A stretch of 64,000 nucleotides of DNA from Alkalihalobacterium alkalinitrilicum (GCF_002019605.1 NZ_KV917368.1:4230519-4294518), one strand, 5' to 3'; shown: positions 33,629-42,857, counted from the stretch's first letter. Made by a program: numbers and translations. The notes: generated by a model not told the origin, from the letters alone.

Positions 33629-33836
33629 TATCCCGCAACAACTAGCAGTAATACCCCACTTCAGGAGTTCGAGAAATTAAAGAAGGGTAAGTGGGGGATA
33701 AACACTGCCAGTAACAACTAAATGAACACAGACGTTGCCACGTCCTGTGGCAACGTCTATGTAACCCACATCATGTGGGCCTCAACTTACCATCAGTGGG
33801 GGAAGAGAAATACCCTCACTGATGGAAGTTTAACTT
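33629..33836 (+). repeat. Dispersed structured repeat, copy R2
   Basis: About 205 bases closely similar to copy R1 (22427-22635). Hairpins: the CCCACTTC ... AAGTGGGG stem flanked by GCAGT/ACTGC; AGACGTTGCCAC paired with GTGGCAACGTCT; CCCACATCATGTGGG; and CCATCAGTGGGG with CCCTCACTGATGG. Its right end abuts the sigma-W-type promoter at 33845. Confidence 0.75.
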
Positions 33837-33844
33837 GATAAAAT

Positions 33845-33870
33845 TGAAACTTTTCTCTTCTTACGACGTA
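33845..33870 (+). promoter_or_regulatory. Sigma-W-type promoter of yvlBCD
   Basis: TGAAAC (33845-33850), 16 bases, CGTA (33867-33870): an exact match to the sigma-W consensus. B. subtilis yvlABCD belongs to the sigma-W regulon, which supports the call. Confidence 0.8.
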
Positions 33871-33915
33871 TGTATTATTGAATTAAGAAATGATTTCCAT
33901 AGAGGAGATGTCGAA

Positions 33916-35031
33916 ATGGAAGAACGTAAAATGATTTTGAAGATGATTGAAGACGGCAAAATTACGGCTGAAGAAGGATTAAAATTATTAAATGCTCTTC
34001 AGCAGGAGGAACCTAAAGAGAAGAAAGAAACCAAAACGGAAGAGCCGCAACAAACGCAAACGTCACTATCTGAACGTGTGGATTGGGATAGTAAACGCCA
34101 ATCGCGTCGCACGTATCGTCAAACGTCGGGTGCTAGTGTGTTAACAGGATTTATTGAAAATGCGATTCAAAAAATCAAAGATTTAGATTTGGACTTTAAC
34201 TTTGGATCTTTTGTTGAAGTGGAACATATTTTTCATCATAAAAACTTTCATGGTAAGGAACTTGATTTTTCCTTGGAAAATGGTTCAATTACGCTAATTC
34301 CATGGGAAGAAGAAGACATTCGCGTCGAATGTAAAGCTAAAGTTTACCGTGCTCGAGATGCAGAAGAAGGACGACAAACCTTTTTACAAGAGACGATTTT
34401 TGAAGGTCGGGAAGATCGTATTCGCTTTTATTCTAAAGTTAAATCTGTCAAAATTCAGGCCACGTGCTACATTCCAAAAGACTATTATGAGTCGATTAAA
34501 GTATATACGTTTAATGGCCATATTAAAGGGGAAAAGCTTCAAGGAGACAAGTTAGAAGTTAAAGTCGTTAACGGTAGCGTTCACCTAACGGATGTGGTAG
34601 GTAAGCGACTGTATGCTGAGACGGTCAATGGACCAATTGATATCACTTCAATTCATAATGACTGGTGTGAAGTGAAAACAATGAATGGAGCGATTACACT
34701 AGAAGGGAAAACTATTGATGTTAATGTTGAAACTGTCAATGGTGCGATCCGTTATCGTCTCGATGAAGTTTCTGAACCTTGTTATGCAGACTTAAAGGCA
34801 ACGACAGGAAGTATCAATGTTTCCGTACCAGCAGATCTACGTATTGAAGGAAAGCTTGAAACAAATGTTGGCGGATTTACATGCGACTTAAATGGATTAG
34901 AAATTGTTGAAGAGAAAAAAGATTTTGTTCAAAAAACACTTTCGTTTATCGCAAACAAAGAATGTTCTCCACGTTTTAAATTAGAAGGTGAAACGAATAC
35001 AGGCTCAATTCAAATTGAGCAACGTTCGTAA
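33916..35031 (+). CDS. yvlB: YvlB-like envelope-stress protein (SHOCT-like and DUF4097 domains)
   Basis: A 371-residue soluble protein. Residues 1-35 (MEERKMILKMIEDGKITAEEG) are the SHOCT-like bihelical domain. After a charged linker, about 115-370 form a repetitive beta-helix of DUF4097 type, with repeated turns such as TFNGHIKGE, VVNGSVHLT, TVNGPIDIT, TMNGAITLE and TVNGAIRYR. Start ATG 33916 follows AGAGGAGATG; an upstream in-frame TTG would overlap the repeat. It heads a sigma-W-type operon with yvlC and yvlD; the molecular role is unknown. Confidence 0.88.
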   Translation: MEERKMILKMIEDGKITAEEGLKLLNALQQEEPKEKKETKTEEPQQTQTSLSERVDWDSKRQSRRTYRQTSGASVLTGFIENAIQKIKDLDLDFNFGSFVEVEHIFHHKNFHGKELDFSLENGSITLIPWEEEDIRVECKAKVYRARDAEEGRQTFLQETIFEGREDRIRFYSKVKSVKIQATCYIPKDYYESIKVYTFNGHIKGEKLQGDKLEVKVVNGSVHLTDVVGKRLYAETVNGPIDITSIHNDWCEVKTMNGAITLEGKTIDVNVETVNGAIRYRLDEVSEPCYADLKATTGSINVSVPADLRIEGKLETNVGGFTCDLNGLEIVEEKKDFVQKTLSFIANKECSPRFKLEGETNTGSIQIEQRS

Positions 35032-35049
35032 AGATGTGAGGTGAGGGAA

Positions 35050-35253
35050 ATGAATAAACGATTATTTCGAACCGTGCATGATCGAAAGCTAGCAGGTGTT
35101 TGTGGTGGGATTGCCGCGTATTTTAATCTAGATCCGTCGCTTGTCCGTATTTTGTTTGTCATTCTTTTCTTTGTTACAGCTGGCTTTCCATTATTAGTCG
35201 GCTATATTGCTGCAGCTGTCGTTGTACCGAATGAAGGAGACATTGTCGATTAA
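35050..35253 (+). CDS. yvlC: PspC domain membrane protein (YvlC)
   Basis: A 67-residue PspC-domain protein: a basic amphipathic start (RLFRTVHDRKLAGVCGGIAAYFNLDPSLVR) and one transmembrane helix (about 35-58). PspC proteins sense or signal membrane stress. Start ATG 35050 follows GAGGTGAGGG; it overlaps yvlD at TAATG. Confidence 0.92.
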   Translation: MNKRLFRTVHDRKLAGVCGGIAAYFNLDPSLVRILFVILFFVTAGFPLLVGYIAAAVVVPNEGDIVD

Positions 35254-35606
35254 TGGGCTGGCTTATCCATTTGCTTGTTAATAGTGTGACGCTCCTGATC
35301 GTCGCTCACTTCTTTGTGCAGTTTCAAATATCGGGATTCGGTGCCGCTTTTTTTGCGAGTATCATTCTGTCGATCTTAAATTTTATCGTTCGACCGATAT
35401 TAGTATTTTTAACGCTACCCGTAACGATTATCACATTAGGTCTGTTTCTATTTGTCATTAACGCGATTACATTAAGGTTAACAGCCGCGTTTATGGGATC
35501 TGCTTTTGTGATTGATGGATTCGGTATGGCGATTTTAGCCGCCATTATTATTACGATCTTAAATACATTCATTCAAAAACTCATCGTGGAGCCTTTACGG
35601 AAATAG
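35253..35606 (+). CDS. yvlD: Phage-holin-family membrane protein (YvlD)
   Basis: A 117-residue protein with four hydrophobic helices, of the Phage_holin_4-like (Mycobacterium 4-TM) family. It is fused by TAATG overlap to yvlC, the third gene of the sigma-W-type operon. Not a phage gene despite the family name. An inverted repeat (CCTTTACGG ... CCCGTAAAGG) covers its stop codon. Confidence 0.9.
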   Translation: MGWLIHLLVNSVTLLIVAHFFVQFQISGFGAAFFASIILSILNFIVRPILVFLTLPVTIITLGLFLFVINAITLRLTAAFMGSAFVIDGFGMAILAAIIITILNTFIQKLIVEPLRK

Positions 35607-35642
35607 TACTATTACTATTCCCGTAAAGGCGTCGAAAGGAAA

Positions 35643-35680
35643 AAAAGCACTGAACTTATTATAGGTTCAGTGCTTTTGAG
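35643..35680 (+). terminator. Terminator after yvlBCD
   Basis: AAAAGCACTGAAC (35643-35655) pairs perfectly with GTTCAGTGCTTTT (35665-35677). It is symmetric and can also end the minus-strand pseudogene at 35718. Confidence 0.85.
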
Positions 35681-35717
35681 CGTTTGAGTAATATAGGTAG
35701 AATACAAATTATATTGT

Positions 35718-36076
35718 TTAATCTTTCAATTTTTCGACTTCGGCTTCTGATAACCCGGTGAACTCACAAATAACCTTCAACGGGAATTCTTTTTCAAGCA
35801 TTTGTTTGGCGATCTTGACCTTTTCTTCGGTTCTTCCCTTCTCTAACCATTTTTTTAACCCTTTTTCTAAACCTTTCTTCTCCCACGAAGTCATCAATTC
35901 CATAATTCGGTTCACACCTTTTAAAATATCAGTGTAGACTTCCTGGTGCAAAAATTGGTGTGCTGAAAGTCAACTTGTTCATAGATGTCTGGGAAAAACG
36001 CTAAAATGAACTCTTCAAAAAAGGTAGTAATTAATTCTTTAAACCAGCGATCATGGTCTTTCCTCTCGGTTAACAT
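35718..36076 (-). pseudogene. Rpn/YhgA-type nuclease gene remnant with internal deletion and frameshift
   Basis: Two pieces in different frames make up one broken gene. The 5' piece from ATG 36076 reads MLTERKDHDRWFKELITTFFEEFILAFF in segments, the start of Rpn-family recombination-promoting nucleases. Near 35950 the frame shifts: the other frame resumes with HQEVYTDILKG, then jumps to the family's C-terminus (MELMTSWEKKGLEKG, then a Lys/Glu helix and EFTGLSEAEVEKLKD). The whole PD-(D/E)XK nuclease core, perhaps 150 residues or more, is missing. Confidence 0.7.
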
Positions 36077-36278
36077 AGCAACGAGCCACAATCTTTTATA
36101 AAAGAGCCTTATAAAAATATAACGGGTTCCGTTACCTATCGCAAACAAAGAAAATGTAAGGTAAGTTGAAATGCCTATTGAATTGTATAATAATGTTAAA
36201 ATTAATATAGAGATTGTGAAGAAACATACTTAAACTAACCTGCCCTAGCTTGACTGCTTACTGGAAGGAGTGAGTGTT

Positions 36279-36480
36279 TTGCAATTTGATTTTCTTGGTA
36301 TTATCCTAACGTTTGGACTCTTTTAAACATATTTTCGCCAATACTATTATCAAAAAAAGCAGAAAAAAAGCACTGAATGTATTGGCTATTTAAGTCAAAG
36401 TAGTTTGGCATTCCATTCATTTTTCTTTTGTTATTTGGGAACTATTCAGAAGTGGCATTTCAAAATTTAGTGTTCATAAT
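36279..36480 (+). pseudogene. Possible decayed small membrane-protein gene
   Basis: A TTG start behind GGAAGGAGTG reads a hydrophobic MQFDFLGIILTFGLF and stops. A one-base insertion in the T-run at about 36322-36326 would continue as LNIFSPILLSKKAEKK. The flanks (36150-36278 and 36481-36690) show nothing clear. Confidence 0.25.
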
Positions 36481-36708
36481 CATATGTTCCATAATAGTTT
36501 CTTTTTGATTTCACTAATAGCAAATCGCTAATTATTATAGGAAAAGTAAGGATGTCTCGTAATTACATCATCAAATAACGGAGAGCGAATAGCGGAACAG
36601 AGCTGTCGCTTTTCAACTATTGAGTAACTTTACTAAAAGACCAATGGTTTGAAGTAATCCAAAGTGATATAGTTAGATAAAATATTCATGAAAGAGGTGA
36701 TGAACATC

Positions 36709-36906
36709 ATGAATACTGCTAAGGAACGATTACTAAAGATTATTGATGAAATTCCAGCGCAAGAAGTCGATAAAATTTTGGACTTTGCTGAATATTTATA
36801 GGCGAAAAAAGAAAAAAGTTTATCAGAAGATTTAACAAAAGCGAGCGAAAGTAGTATTGATTTTTGGGATAATGATATAGATGATGAGGTTTGGAATGAT
36901 GCATAA
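36709..36906 (+). pseudogene. Antitoxin gene interrupted by an in-frame TAG
   Basis: A 65-codon frame starts MNTAKERLLKIIDEIPAQEVDKILDFAEYL, stops at TAG (36799-36801), and continues in the same frame with AKKEKSLSEDLTKASESSIDFWDNDIDDEVWNDA to TAA at 36904. The pattern (helical N-terminus, acidic C-terminus, small size, overlap with a PemK/MazF-like gene) is that of a DUF2281-type antitoxin. AGAGGTG precedes the start. One nonsense change explains the break. Confidence 0.7.
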
Positions 36907-37233
36907 ACAAGGTGACATTGTCTTAATTCCAGTACCATTCAGTGACTTATCAAATAGAAAACAACGTCTGTTCTCATTATTTCAAACGATGATTATAATC
37001 AAATGACTGATGATATTCTTGTTGTTGCTATTACATCACAATTAAAAGACCTTGACTATTCAGTCGTGATTGAACAAAAAGACTTAGACGAAGGTGCTCT
37101 TAAAGTTACATCAGCAGTGAGAGCAGACAAAGTTTATACACTTTCAAAAGCAATTATCAGAAAAAGATTTGGTAAAGTAAACACAGAAGTATTAAATAGT
37201 GTACGAACTAAGGTAGAACACTTAATAAAATAG
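36896..37233 (+). pseudogene. PemK/MazF-type toxin gene with a single-base deletion
   Basis: The start overlaps the antitoxin end and reads MHKQGDIVLIPVPFSDLSNRKQR, the classic MazF/PemK beginning (mRNA interferase). At about 36971 one base is missing: CGTCTGTT where CGTCCTGTT would give the conserved RPVLIIS. Downstream, the other frame continues with NDDYNQMTDDILVVAITSQL and the rest of the fold to TAG at 37233. Both halves are otherwise well preserved, so the inactivation is recent. Confidence 0.8.
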
Positions 37234-37252
37234 TAATTGAACTTGTATAGAG

Positions 37253-37276
37253 GGGCTGCGATAAGCAGTCCTTTTT
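37253..37276 (+). terminator. Terminator after the toxin pseudogene
   Basis: GGGCTGC-GATAA-GCAGTCC followed by TTTTT. Confidence 0.75.
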
Positions 37277-37358
37277 GGGTATCATATGGTTCTACCTTGG
37301 CTACTGTTATAATAAGACCTTATAATACGAACGGGGTACGTTATTATAACAAGCAAAT

Positions 37359-37400
37359 AAAAAATGTCTCGGTTCAAAATGAATTGAGACATTTTTATTT
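37359..37400 (+). terminator. Second terminator-like hairpin in the spacer before hprK
   Basis: AAAAATGTCTC pairs with GAGACATTTTT (37360-37396) around a 15-nt loop. A second AT-rich hairpin (TTGCATACA/TGTATGCAA) follows. The rest of 37401-37648 shows no gene. Confidence 0.65.
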
Positions 37401-37648
37401 TGCATACATATTTCAATACAAATTTGTATGCAAATTAAGTTACATCTTGTAATTTAGGTTTTTGCGATAGAAAACGGAACCTGTTAATAAAAATAGTAAT
37501 CCTTTTCAGGTAATAAGAGGTATGGTTACAAGGGAGAGATCGCTTCTTTTTACAATTTCTTTGTTCTCAAAGTTCCTCCCCTTTTTTCGTGAGTACTTTT
37601 AAGGGTATAATGTGAAGGAATGTGATGTACAGGATGGAGGAATTTGGA

Positions 37649-38590
37649 ATGGCAAAAGTGACTGCAAATGATTTAATAGAGAAGTTTCAATTGGAGCTTA
37701 TTAGTGGGGAAGAAGGGGTGTATCGACCGATCGCGACGAGTGATATATCACGGCCTGGAATTGAAATGGCTGGCTTTTTTACGTATTACCCAGCGAACCG
37801 GCTTCAGTTACTCGGACGGACAGAGTTGTCATTCTTTCAACAACTAAATGATTATGACAAGAAAGAACGGATGCTTAAACTTTGCACATATGACACTCCG
37901 GGTATTATTATTTCAAGAGGGTTAGAGATCCCTGAGGAGCTAATTTCAGCTTCAGAGGAAAAAGGTGTACCGATTTTGCGTTCATCGTTAACGACGACGC
38001 GTCTTAGTAGTAGATTGACGAACTTTTTAGAAAGTCGCCTCGCGCCGATGACGGCCATTCATGGTGTTCTTGTGGACATATACGGGATTGGTGTTTTGAT
38101 CACGGGCGCTAGTGGGGTTGGTAAAAGTGAGACGGCACTTGATCTCGTTCGTCGTGGGCATCGTCTTGTGGCTGATGACTCGGTTGAAATTCGGCAAGAA
38201 CATGAAGATACGTTAATCGGTCGATCTCCAGAATTAATTAAACATTTACTTGAAATACGTGGTCTCGGGATTATTAATGTGATGACGTTATTTGGAGCAG
38301 GAGCCATCCGTCCATTCAAGCGTGTGGCGTTAGTCATTAATCTAGAGCTGTGGGATCAAAAGAAAGCGTATGACCGGTTAGGGTTAGAGGAAGATACGTT
38401 AAAAATTATTGACGTGGAGGTTCCAAAGCTGACTGTTCCCGTTCGTCCAGGTCGTAACTTAGCGGTTATCGTTGAAGTGGCCGCGATGAACTTCAGGTTG
38501 AAGCGTCTTGGCATTAATGCAGCCCAGGAATTTTCAGATCGGCTAACCGATGTAATTGAAGAAGGAGATAGAGACGACTATTATTTATAG
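37649..38590 (+). CDS. hprK: HPr kinase/phosphorylase
   Basis: A 313-residue bifunctional sensor that phosphorylates HPr and Crh on Ser46 when glycolytic intermediates are high and removes the phosphate otherwise, driving CcpA-dependent catabolite repression. The Walker A GASGVGKS (153-160) and the family signature with [16 protein letters not shown] (about 200-215) are intact, as is H138 in AIHGV. Start ATG 37649 follows GGATGGAGG. It begins the hprK-lgt-yvoD-ppaX-yvoF operon; its target crh is encoded near 57077. Confidence 0.97.
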   Translation: MAKVTANDLIEKFQLELISGEEGVYRPIATSDISRPGIEMAGFFTYYPANRLQLLGRTELSFFQQLNDYDKKERMLKLCTYDTPGIIISRGLEIPEELISASEEKGVPILRSSLTTTRLSSRLTNFLESRLAPMTAIHGVLVDIYGIGVLITGASGVGKSETALDLVRRGHRLVADDSVEIRQEHEDTLIGRSPELIKHLLEIRGLGIINVMTLFGAGAIRPFKRVALVINLELWDQKKAYDRLGLEEDTLKIIDVEVPKLTVPVRPGRNLAVIVEVAAMNFRLKRLGINAAQEFSDRLTDVIEEGDRDDYYL

Positions 38591-38610
38591 GAATGAAGAG
38601 GTGAAATGGT

Positions 38611-39495
38611 ATGGAGGAAACGATACAGCCTTTAAGTAGGATTGCCTTTGAGTTAGGTCCCATTACAGTTTATTGGTATGGGTTATTAATTGGATTAGGT
38701 GTTGTGGTTGGTTACTTACTCGCAACACGAGAAACGGAAAAACGTGGTTTGCCGAAAGACACGTTTGCCGACTTGTTAATTTGGGCGTTACCGATTGCCA
38801 TTATTTCCGCTCGACTTTATTATGTCATTTTTCGCTGGGAACATTATGTGGACAATCCGTTAAAAGCGTTTGCCATTTGGGAAGGTGGACTAGCTATTCA
38901 TGGTGGTTTGATCGGTGGTGTTGCGACGGCCATTGTTTTTGCTAAACGTCGTGGAATTTCAATTTGGAAATTATTAGATATAGCTGCCCCGAGTATCATT
39001 GTGGCGCAAGCGATTGGGCGCTGGGGTAATTTTATGAACCAAGAAGTGTATGGTGGCCCTGTGTCACGAGAATTTCTTGAAAACTTAATGCTTCCTCAGT
39101 TCATTATTAATCAAATGTATATCAATGATCCTCAATTTGGATTAGGGTATTATCATCCTACCTTTTTATATGAATCGATTTGGAATTTACTAGGTTTAGC
39201 TCTTTTACTTTGGTTACGCCGTGTCAACTTAAAAGAAGGGGAAATCTTCTTTAGTTACGTGATTTGGTATTCGATTGGTCGCTTTATGATTGAAGGAATG
39301 CGACTCGACAACTTGATGATTGGTGATATGCTGCGTACGGCCCAAATTATGTCGATTGTATTAATTGTTGGTGCAGTCGTTTTATGGGTGTATCGCCGAA
39401 AAGCAGGATTGGCTACGAAAAATTATTTAGATGAAGAGCCAAAAGCAAAAACAACGACCAATCATACAAAAGGAAAAAAGAAAAAGAAAAAATAA
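38611..39495 (+). CDS. lgt: Prolipoprotein diacylglyceryl transferase
   Basis: A 294-residue membrane enzyme that adds diacylglycerol to the lipobox cysteine of prelipoproteins, first step of lipoprotein maturation. Seven transmembrane segments, the Lgt signature [14 protein letters not shown] with the essential Arg and Asn, and AIHGGLIGG are visible. The C-terminus is a lysine-rich tail. It follows hprK by 20 bases. Substrates in this window include CccB and the 543-1502 lipoprotein. Confidence 0.97.
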   Translation: MEETIQPLSRIAFELGPITVYWYGLLIGLGVVVGYLLATRETEKRGLPKDTFADLLIWALPIAIISARLYYVIFRWEHYVDNPLKAFAIWEGGLAIHGGLIGGVATAIVFAKRRGISIWKLLDIAAPSIIVAQAIGRWGNFMNQEVYGGPVSREFLENLMLPQFIINQMYINDPQFGLGYYHPTFLYESIWNLLGLALLLWLRRVNLKEGEIFFSYVIWYSIGRFMIEGMRLDNLMIGDMLRTAQIMSIVLIVGAVVLWVYRRKAGLATKNYLDEEPKAKTTTNHTKGKKKKKK

Positions 39496-39520
39496 AAGAG
39501 TTTCAGGAGAGGAGCTCACG

Positions 39521-40480
39521 GTGGGAACTTTAAAACGGGGATTACTCGTAGGTTTACAAACAACATGGACATTAGGGAGAATCATTTTTCCTATTACACT
39601 CATCATTACGATACTCGGCTATACACCTGTTCTTGAGTGGGTTGCTCAATGGTTAGCACCTCTTATGGGGTGGATTGGTTTGCCCGGGGAAGCGGCAATT
39701 CCATTAATTTTAGGAAATGTATTGAATCTATATGCTGCGATTGGTGCCATTTTAACGATGGAACTGACAATGAAGGAAGTTTTTATTTTAGCGATTATGC
39801 TCTCTTTTTCTCATAATCTTTTCATCGAATCAGCAGTAGCGGCAAAAGTCGGCATTCGAATGTCGGTCGTTCTTGCTGTTCGTCTTGGGCTAGCCTTTTT
39901 TTCTGCGTGGATCATTCATCTTTTTTGGAAGGGCGGTAGCGAAATCGCACAGTATGGGTTTGTTTCTTCAGGACAACATGCTGAAGTATCTGGCTGGCTG
40001 GCGATTACCTGGAAAGGAATGGAAAGTGCGACAATAGGAATTGCACAACTGGCTCTCATTGTCATTCCGCTGATGATTTTTATTCAAATTATGAAAGACT
40101 TAAATTGGCTGAAGGTGTTTTCAAAATGGATGTCACCATTTACGAGAATGCTTGGTATCCGGGAGAATACGTCAACGACTCTTGCATCTGGTTTGTTTTT
40201 TGGACTAGCTTTTGGAGCTGGGGTTATGATCCAGGCGGTAAAGGAAGATGGGGTTAAAAAGAAAGACTTGTATCTTGTCTTTATTTTCCTCGTTGCGTGT
40301 CATGCCGTCATTGAAGATACTTTAATATTCATACCACTCGGCATACCGATTTGGCCTCTACTTATCATTCGACTCGTTGTTGCGATTCTCTTGACGATGG
40401 TCGTAGCTTTGGTTTGGAACCGACTCGAGAAAAAGCAACAAGTAACTGAAAAGGGAAAGGAAGCTTTTAATGAAAATTGA
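39521..40480 (+). CDS. yvoD: Nucleoside-recognition-domain membrane protein (YvoD)
   Basis: A 319-residue membrane protein with about eight helices and two nucleoside-recognition (Gate) domains, related to spore maturation proteins SpmA/SpmB. Function unknown. The GTG at 39521 with AGGAGAGGAG upstream is the likely start; the frame is open further upstream into lgt, but that would add a basic segment copied from the lgt tail. Overlaps ppaX by 11 bases. Confidence 0.88.
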   Translation: MGTLKRGLLVGLQTTWTLGRIIFPITLIITILGYTPVLEWVAQWLAPLMGWIGLPGEAAIPLILGNVLNLYAAIGAILTMELTMKEVFILAIMLSFSHNLFIESAVAAKVGIRMSVVLAVRLGLAFFSAWIIHLFWKGGSEIAQYGFVSSGQHAEVSGWLAITWKGMESATIGIAQLALIVIPLMIFIQIMKDLNWLKVFSKWMSPFTRMLGIRENTSTTLASGLFFGLAFGAGVMIQAVKEDGVKKKDLYLVFIFLVACHAVIEDTLIFIPLGIPIWPLLIIRLVVAILLTMVVALVWNRLEKKQQVTEKGKEAFNEN

Positions 40481-41111
40481 TACTCTATTGTTTGATTTAG
40501 ATGGAACTTTAATCAATACAAATGACCTTATTATCGCCTCATTTTTGCATACACTGGAGCACTATTATCCTGGTGAGTATACACGAGAAAAGGTGATTGA
40601 ATTTATTGGTCCACCGCTAATTGATAGTTTTAAAGGAATCGACCCTGAACGTGTGGAAGAGATGGTTGCGATGTATCGTGAACATAACTTATCGAATCAC
40701 GATTTGTTAGTAAAAGAGTATGAAGGTGTGTTTCAAACGATCGAGCGTTTGCATCAAGAAGGTTTTAAATTAGCGGTTGTAACGACGAAAATGAGAAGAA
40801 CTGCGATACGAGGTCTTGAAGTCATGGGACTGAATCGCTTCTTTGAAGTAATTGTTGCAATTGATGATGTGGAAAAAGTGAAGCCAGACCCTGAACCGTT
40901 AGAGAAAGCAATGGCCGCTCTGGGGTCAACGGCTGAAACGACGATTATGGTCGGCGATAGTCAATACGATGTTTTAGGCGGGAAAAATACAGGTACGAAA
41001 ACAGCTGCTGTGGCGTGGTCGATTAAAGGTGAAGACTTTATTCGATCGTTTGAACCTGACTATGTTTTAAATGATATGAGAGATTTATTGAAAATTGTTG
41101 GAGTCGAGTAA
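40470..41111 (+). CDS. ppaX: Pyrophosphatase PpaX (HAD superfamily)
   Basis: A 213-residue HAD hydrolase that splits the pyrophosphate formed when HprK acts as a phosphorylase on P-Ser-HPr. Motif I DLDGT (residues 9-13), motif II in AVVTTKMRR, motif III K in VKPDPEP and motif IV GDSQYDVLGG are intact. Location in the hprK operon is the main support for PpaX rather than a generic phosphatase. Confidence 0.93.
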   Translation: MKIDTLLFDLDGTLINTNDLIIASFLHTLEHYYPGEYTREKVIEFIGPPLIDSFKGIDPERVEEMVAMYREHNLSNHDLLVKEYEGVFQTIERLHQEGFKLAVVTTKMRRTAIRGLEVMGLNRFFEVIVAIDDVEKVKPDPEPLEKAMAALGSTAETTIMVGDSQYDVLGGKNTGTKTAAVAWSIKGEDFIRSFEPDYVLNDMRDLLKIVGVE

Positions 41112-41113
41112 TT

Positions 41114-41635
41114 GTGAGAAGGACGAAACGGTATCCCGTTGAAGGCAGTAACTCGCTTTGGCAAATTTATAAGACTGTTCCTTTTTCGAAAGTCGTGAAA
41201 AGCTTTGTTGTGATTCAACTTGCCCGCTATACACCGTCCATCTCAATGAAAAACTGGATGTATCGTCATTTGCTTAAAATGAAGGTCGGTGATCAAACGG
41301 CAGTAGCGCTAATGGTCATGATGGATGTGATGTTTCCAGAAAAAATATCGATTGGTCGCAATTCGATTATTGGCTATAATACAACGATCCTCGCCCACGA
41401 ATATTTAATTCATGAGTACCGACTTGGTGATGTCGTAATTGGTGACGAAGTGATGATCGGTGCTAATTGCACGATCTTGCCAGGAGTTGTAATCGGCGAT
41501 GGCGCGATCGTGTCGGCTGGTACACTCGTTCATCAAGATGTACCAGCAGGAAGCTTTGTTGGTGGAAATCCAATGCGCGTCATTTATACAAAAGCCGAAA
41601 TGGAGCAACGGAGTAAGGAACAGATAATGGAATAA
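41114..41635 (+). CDS. yvoF: Hexapeptide-repeat acetyltransferase (YvoF)
   Basis: A 173-residue acyltransferase with a left-handed beta-helix: hexapeptide repeats such as ISIGRNSIIGYNTTI, VVIGDEVMIGANCTI and VVIGDGAIVSAGTLV, then GNPMRVI typical of the xenobiotic/maltose acetyltransferase group. Two bases after ppaX, last gene of the hprK operon. The GTG start has only a weak ribosome binding site, suggesting translational coupling. Substrate unknown. Confidence 0.88.
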   Translation: MRRTKRYPVEGSNSLWQIYKTVPFSKVVKSFVVIQLARYTPSISMKNWMYRHLLKMKVGDQTAVALMVMMDVMFPEKISIGRNSIIGYNTTILAHEYLIHEYRLGDVVIGDEVMIGANCTILPGVVIGDGAIVSAGTLVHQDVPAGSFVGGNPMRVIYTKAEMEQRSKEQIME

Positions 41636-41646
41636 CTAATTAAGTG

Positions 41647-41688
41647 AAAACAGGTGAATTCGTTAGGACGAGTTCACCTGTTTTTTTC
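41647..41688 (+). terminator. Terminator of the hprK operon
   Basis: AAAACAGGTGAATTCG (41647-41662) pairs with CGAGTTCACCTGTTTT (from 41669), then TTT. Confidence 0.9.
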
Positions 41689-41735
41689 AAAAGATAAGAT
41701 TTTATAAAAATTTGCCGCACATAGCGCAGGGTACG

Positions 41736-42355
41736 TAACAATAGAGCGTTCATGGTGCACATTCGAGCAAGAGGAGGGATGAGAACGGGCACAATAGTGC
41801 GTTCATAGTGCCCAAACGAGCAGGAGAAGAAAGAAAACGGTAACTATGAAGCGTTCATGATGCCCGAACGAGCAGGAGAAGAAAGGAAACGGGCACTATG
41901 AAGCGTTCATGATGCCTGAACGAGCAAGAGGAGGATGAGAACGGGCACTATAGAGCGTTCATGATGCCCGAACGAGCAGGAGAAGAAAGAAAACGGTAAC
42001 TATGAAGCGTTCATAGTGCCCAAACGAGCAGGAGAAGAAAGAAAACGGTAACTATGAAGCGTTCATGATGCCCGAACGAGCAGGAGAAGAAAGAAAACGG
42101 TAACTATGAAGCGTTCATAGTGCCCAAACGAGCAGGAGAAGAAAGGAAACGGGCACTATGAAGCGTTCATGATGCCCAAACGAGCAGGAGAAGAAAGAAA
42201 ACGGTAACTATGAAGCGTTCATAGTGCCCGAACGAGCAAGAGGAGGATGAGAACGGGCACTATAGAGCGTTCATGATGCCCAAACGAGCAGGAGAAGAAA
42301 GAAAACGGTAACTATGAAGCGTCATGATGCCCGAACGAGCAGGAGAAGTAAGGAG
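41736..42355 (+). repeat. Tandem 52-bp repeat array C (about 12 copies)
   Basis: GTTCAT recurs from 41748 in steps of 52 (first step 53) to about 42320. Two main unit types alternate: one with GGTAACTATGAAGC and one with GGGCACTATGAAGC. Each joint forms a palindrome, best seen as GGGCACTATGAA-GC-GTTCATAGTGCCC, with a purine-rich linker AACGAGCAGGAGAAGAAAG. The same unit length and core as array A (9163-9400), 32 kb away. Not translated. Confidence 0.9.
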
Positions 42356-42444
42356 CGGCTCCACTTCGCACGTCGCAAAACTCCACTAAGACTTCCACTT
42401 CATGGTTTGAAGCAATAAGAATAATTAAATAAACGTTTATTTAA

Positions 42445-42646
42445 ACACAGACTAAGAACGTTACATCACGTGATAACGCCTGTGTGATCAGCATCCGTGC
42501 TGTGCGGGTCACAGTAATACCCCGACAGGTGAATTCAGATTAAAAGCCCACGTCCTGTGGCAGCAACTGTATCACCCATATCCTGTAGGGCTCAACTACC
42601 ATTCAGTGGGAGAAGATAAAAACTTTACTGAATAAAGAATCACTTT
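42445..42646 (+). repeat. Dispersed structured repeat, rearranged copy R3
   Basis: It contains CACAG-x-CGTTA ... TAACG-CCTGTG, the CCCATATCCTGTAGGGCTCAACTACC segment and a final ATTCAGT/ACTGAAT stem, matching parts of copies R1 and R2 but in altered order and more diverged. Stem bases differ from R1/R2 on both arms together. Confidence 0.55.
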
Positions 42647-42857
42647 ATGATTTCGCTAATAAAGGTGACGTCCTACCTAATTAAATTTTTAGTGGCAATT
42701 AAAAATACAAAAACATATCGAAAACGCCCCACAAAGATAACTGAATAAGACTAATTATGCAAATTAAAGAAATTTTTCGCCTCTTTGGAGTCCAATTTTT
42801 AGCTAATAATGGTACTATAGTTTGTGTACAAACCTATTCTTCAATAAAAGGGAAGAA

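Noticed and set aside
35253-35606. Prophage holin
   Set aside because: Although related to a phage holin family, it is the third gene of the conserved yvlBCD operon and no phage genes are near.
36799-36801. Recoded TAG in the antitoxin
   Set aside because: No pyrrolysine or readthrough context is visible and the partner toxin is also broken, so decay or a sequencing error is simpler.
41736-42355. CRISPR array
   Set aside because: Repeats are contiguous without unique spacers; variation is between two unit types only, and no cas genes are nearby.
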